Assembly (NCBI GenBank): GCA_964420045.1
Contig: CAYQPQ010000002.1
Coordinates: forward strand, 1 to 64,000
DNA from: GCA-016699975 sp964420045
GTDB taxonomy: Bacteria; Patescibacteriota; Minisyncoccia; Moranbacterales; UBA1568
DNA: 64,000 nucleotides
Reading direction: 5' to 3'
Position 1 is the first letter of the stretch. Every line of letters starts with the position of its first letter. The position numbers were made by a program, and so were the translations under genes. The notes under the pieces were generated by a model. That model did no database searches. It saw only the letters and a list, made by a program, of their open reading frames with translations, and was not told the origin of the DNA. Positions 63,015-64,000 of this stretch are shown here, piece by piece.

Positions 63015-63761
63015 TCACCCCGTCCAGTCAAGAAAGCTTTTAAGCGCGCGGCGTAGCGAGAGGGCGGTTTCGCGATTGAGTGACAGTTTCGGAAGCGAAG
63101 CGAGTGAATTAGCAAAGAGAATCCGCAGAAATTTCACCGCGCTCTCGCCAAACGGAAGCGCAATGCTTGCCCGATCTCGATGATAATCACAAACGATTCC
63201 GCCTACATCCGGACTGAAACAATACCGTCCGTTCGCAACAAGCACTTCTTGACCCACTGCGCACCGGTGCGTCTCGATGCGATACCCGAGCCGTTCGAGC
63301 AATTTCCAGAAGAATCCTTGCGAAAGCAAAAATATTTTCTCCGAAAATCGGTCCGCTTCATCACACTCCTGCCTCGGCAACGCGCTGATAATTTCAAGTG
63401 CACGAAGAAGCCCCAGAAGCAGCGCGAATGCTTCCGCATCCGTTTCACCCTCCTCCATCCGCCGATCAACAACCGATACTGCCTCAAGCGCCGCGCGAAG
63501 CGCCGCTTCGTCACTCCGAATATTCGGAAAGAATTCTTCCGCAATCGCGCCCGAAATATTCCCGCGCCCGCGACTCCGCATGACCGAAACACTCGCAAGC
63601 GAGAGCGTCTCGAGCTGCCCCGCGAGTTTCGCCTCGGGCTTCCGCACCCCGCGCGCCACCGCGCGCACCTTCCCTCCCTCCTTCGTCAACAGCGAATACA
63701 CTCGGTCCGTCTCACCCGTGTCATACTTCCGCAAAACAAGAGCTGTATAGGAAAGTTCCAT
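63015..63761 (-). CDS. recO: DNA repair protein RecO
   Basis: The N-terminal OB-fold has YTALVLRKYDTGETDRVYSLLTKEGGKVRAVARGVRKPEAKLAGQLE, the standard RecO opening. The helical C-terminal domain follows, with FLLSQGFFWKLLERLGYRIETHRCAVGQ, and the zinc site is reduced to scattered cysteines (RCAVG, RYCFSPDVGGIVCDYH). It helps RecR load RecA on gapped DNA. It begins seven bases after the NUDIX stop (TAATGAGTCATGG), so the two are one transcript. Length is 248 residues. Confidence 0.95.
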   Translation of the reverse strand: MELSYTALVLRKYDTGETDRVYSLLTKEGGKVRAVARGVRKPEAKLAGQLETLSLASVSVMRSRGRGNISGAIAEEFFPNIRSDEAALRAALEAVSVVDRRMEEGETDAEAFALLLGLLRALEIISALPRQECDEADRFSEKIFLLSQGFFWKLLERLGYRIETHRCAVGQEVLVANGRYCFSPDVGGIVCDYHRDRASIALPFGESAVKFLRILFANSLASLPKLSLNRETALSLRRALKSFLDWTG

Positions 63762-63767
63762 GACTCA

Positions 63768-64000
63768 TTACAAGAGTTGCAAGTAATCCAATGCCATATA
63801 TCCGAGCTCAACATCAGTCATGCAACCGGAACGAAGCAGCTTTCGAAATTCATTAAGAGAAAGGAACGCAACCTCTGTCGATTCTCCATTATCCTCCAAC
63901 ATCGGTTCGGCGACTTTTTCGCACTCGGTGATGCAAAACACATTCTTTTTGTAGGTTGCGTACGCGCTCGGCAATACCGTCCCGACAAATTTCGAAATGC
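63768..64000 (-). CDS. NUDIX hydrolase, C-terminal part
   Basis: The visible frame ends ...ISKFVGTVLPSAYATYKKNVFCITECEKVAEPMLEDNGESTEVAFLSLNEFRKLLRSG. It has the shape of the C-terminal half of a NUDIX hydrolase such as an ADP-ribose pyrophosphatase. The catalytic NUDIX box would lie upstream, outside the window, so activity cannot be judged. It is the first gene of a unit with recO. Partial at the window edge. Confidence 0.75.
   Translation of the reverse strand, partial: ISKFVGTVLPSAYATYKKNVFCITECEKVAEPMLEDNGESTEVAFLSLNEFRKLLRSGCMTDVELGYMALDYLQLL

Overview
The window reads like a chromosome segment of a Candidate Phyla Radiation (Patescibacteria) bacterium, most likely Parcubacteria or Moranbacteria-like. 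That placement is inference. It rests on dense short operons, a type IV pilus cluster, several very large FN3/LamG surface proteins, tRNAs and a tmRNA without an encoded CCA, few Shine-Dalgarno sites, and dispersed palindromes typical of these genomes. TGA acts as a stop codon (for example at 22640 and 36461), which argues against the UGA=Gly lineages.

1-5.8 kb looks like the right end of an integrated element: a partial Dam-type methylase, an Xre regulator, unknown small proteins including a paralogous pair of four-cysteine proteins, about 1.2 kb of hairpin-dense non-coding DNA, a one-TM micro-ORF and a large serine recombinase. The recombinase reading frame runs through a tRNA-Ser(GCT) on the other strand, whose 3' end faces the element. 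6-17 kb carries an RRM protein with a long leader, an L,D-transpeptidase, a frameshifted DUF378 gene, MscS, tRNA-Ser(TGA), a tRNA-Arg preceded by two 101-bp tRNA-like repeats, a cohesin/dockerin pair, a CBS protein, RecG and an O-antigen-ligase-like protein with an in-frame repeat insertion.

17-34 kb holds a small gene with a structured leader, a lipoprotein, TypA, and a minus-strand run of about 13 kb: a 1978-residue LamG/propeller/FN3 protein, a MacB/LolD-type ABC pair, a CHASE4 sensor lacking a kinase, a PAS histidine kinase and a receiver protein. 33.6-36 kb is translation: smpB, ssrA (tmRNA), infC, rpmI and rplT. 36-45 kb is envelope biology (VanZ-like, HAD, glycoside hydrolase, DMT transporter, two lysozyme-like paralogues, a tethered CPHC thioredoxin, Lgt, an AI-2E family transporter) followed by MutY. 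45-54 kb has a GGDEF protein, MnmA, a NhaD-type antiporter, two exported proteins, a YeaH/DUF444 protein, a DEAD-box helicase with a leader of about 400 nt, and ObgE.

54-57 kb looks like an accessory insert: genes with clear Shine-Dalgarno sites, a VOC-family remnant and a ClpP-fold SDH_sah protease. 57.7-62.8 kb is a type IV pilus operon: two major-type pilins, a PilM-like/LytR_C fusion, PilX- and PilW-like pseudopilins, and a minor pilin fused to an LVIVD beta-propeller. RecO and a partial NUDIX hydrolase close the window. Recurrent regulatory themes are extended -10 promoters and -10 boxes placed six bases from the start codon, which implies leaderless mRNAs.
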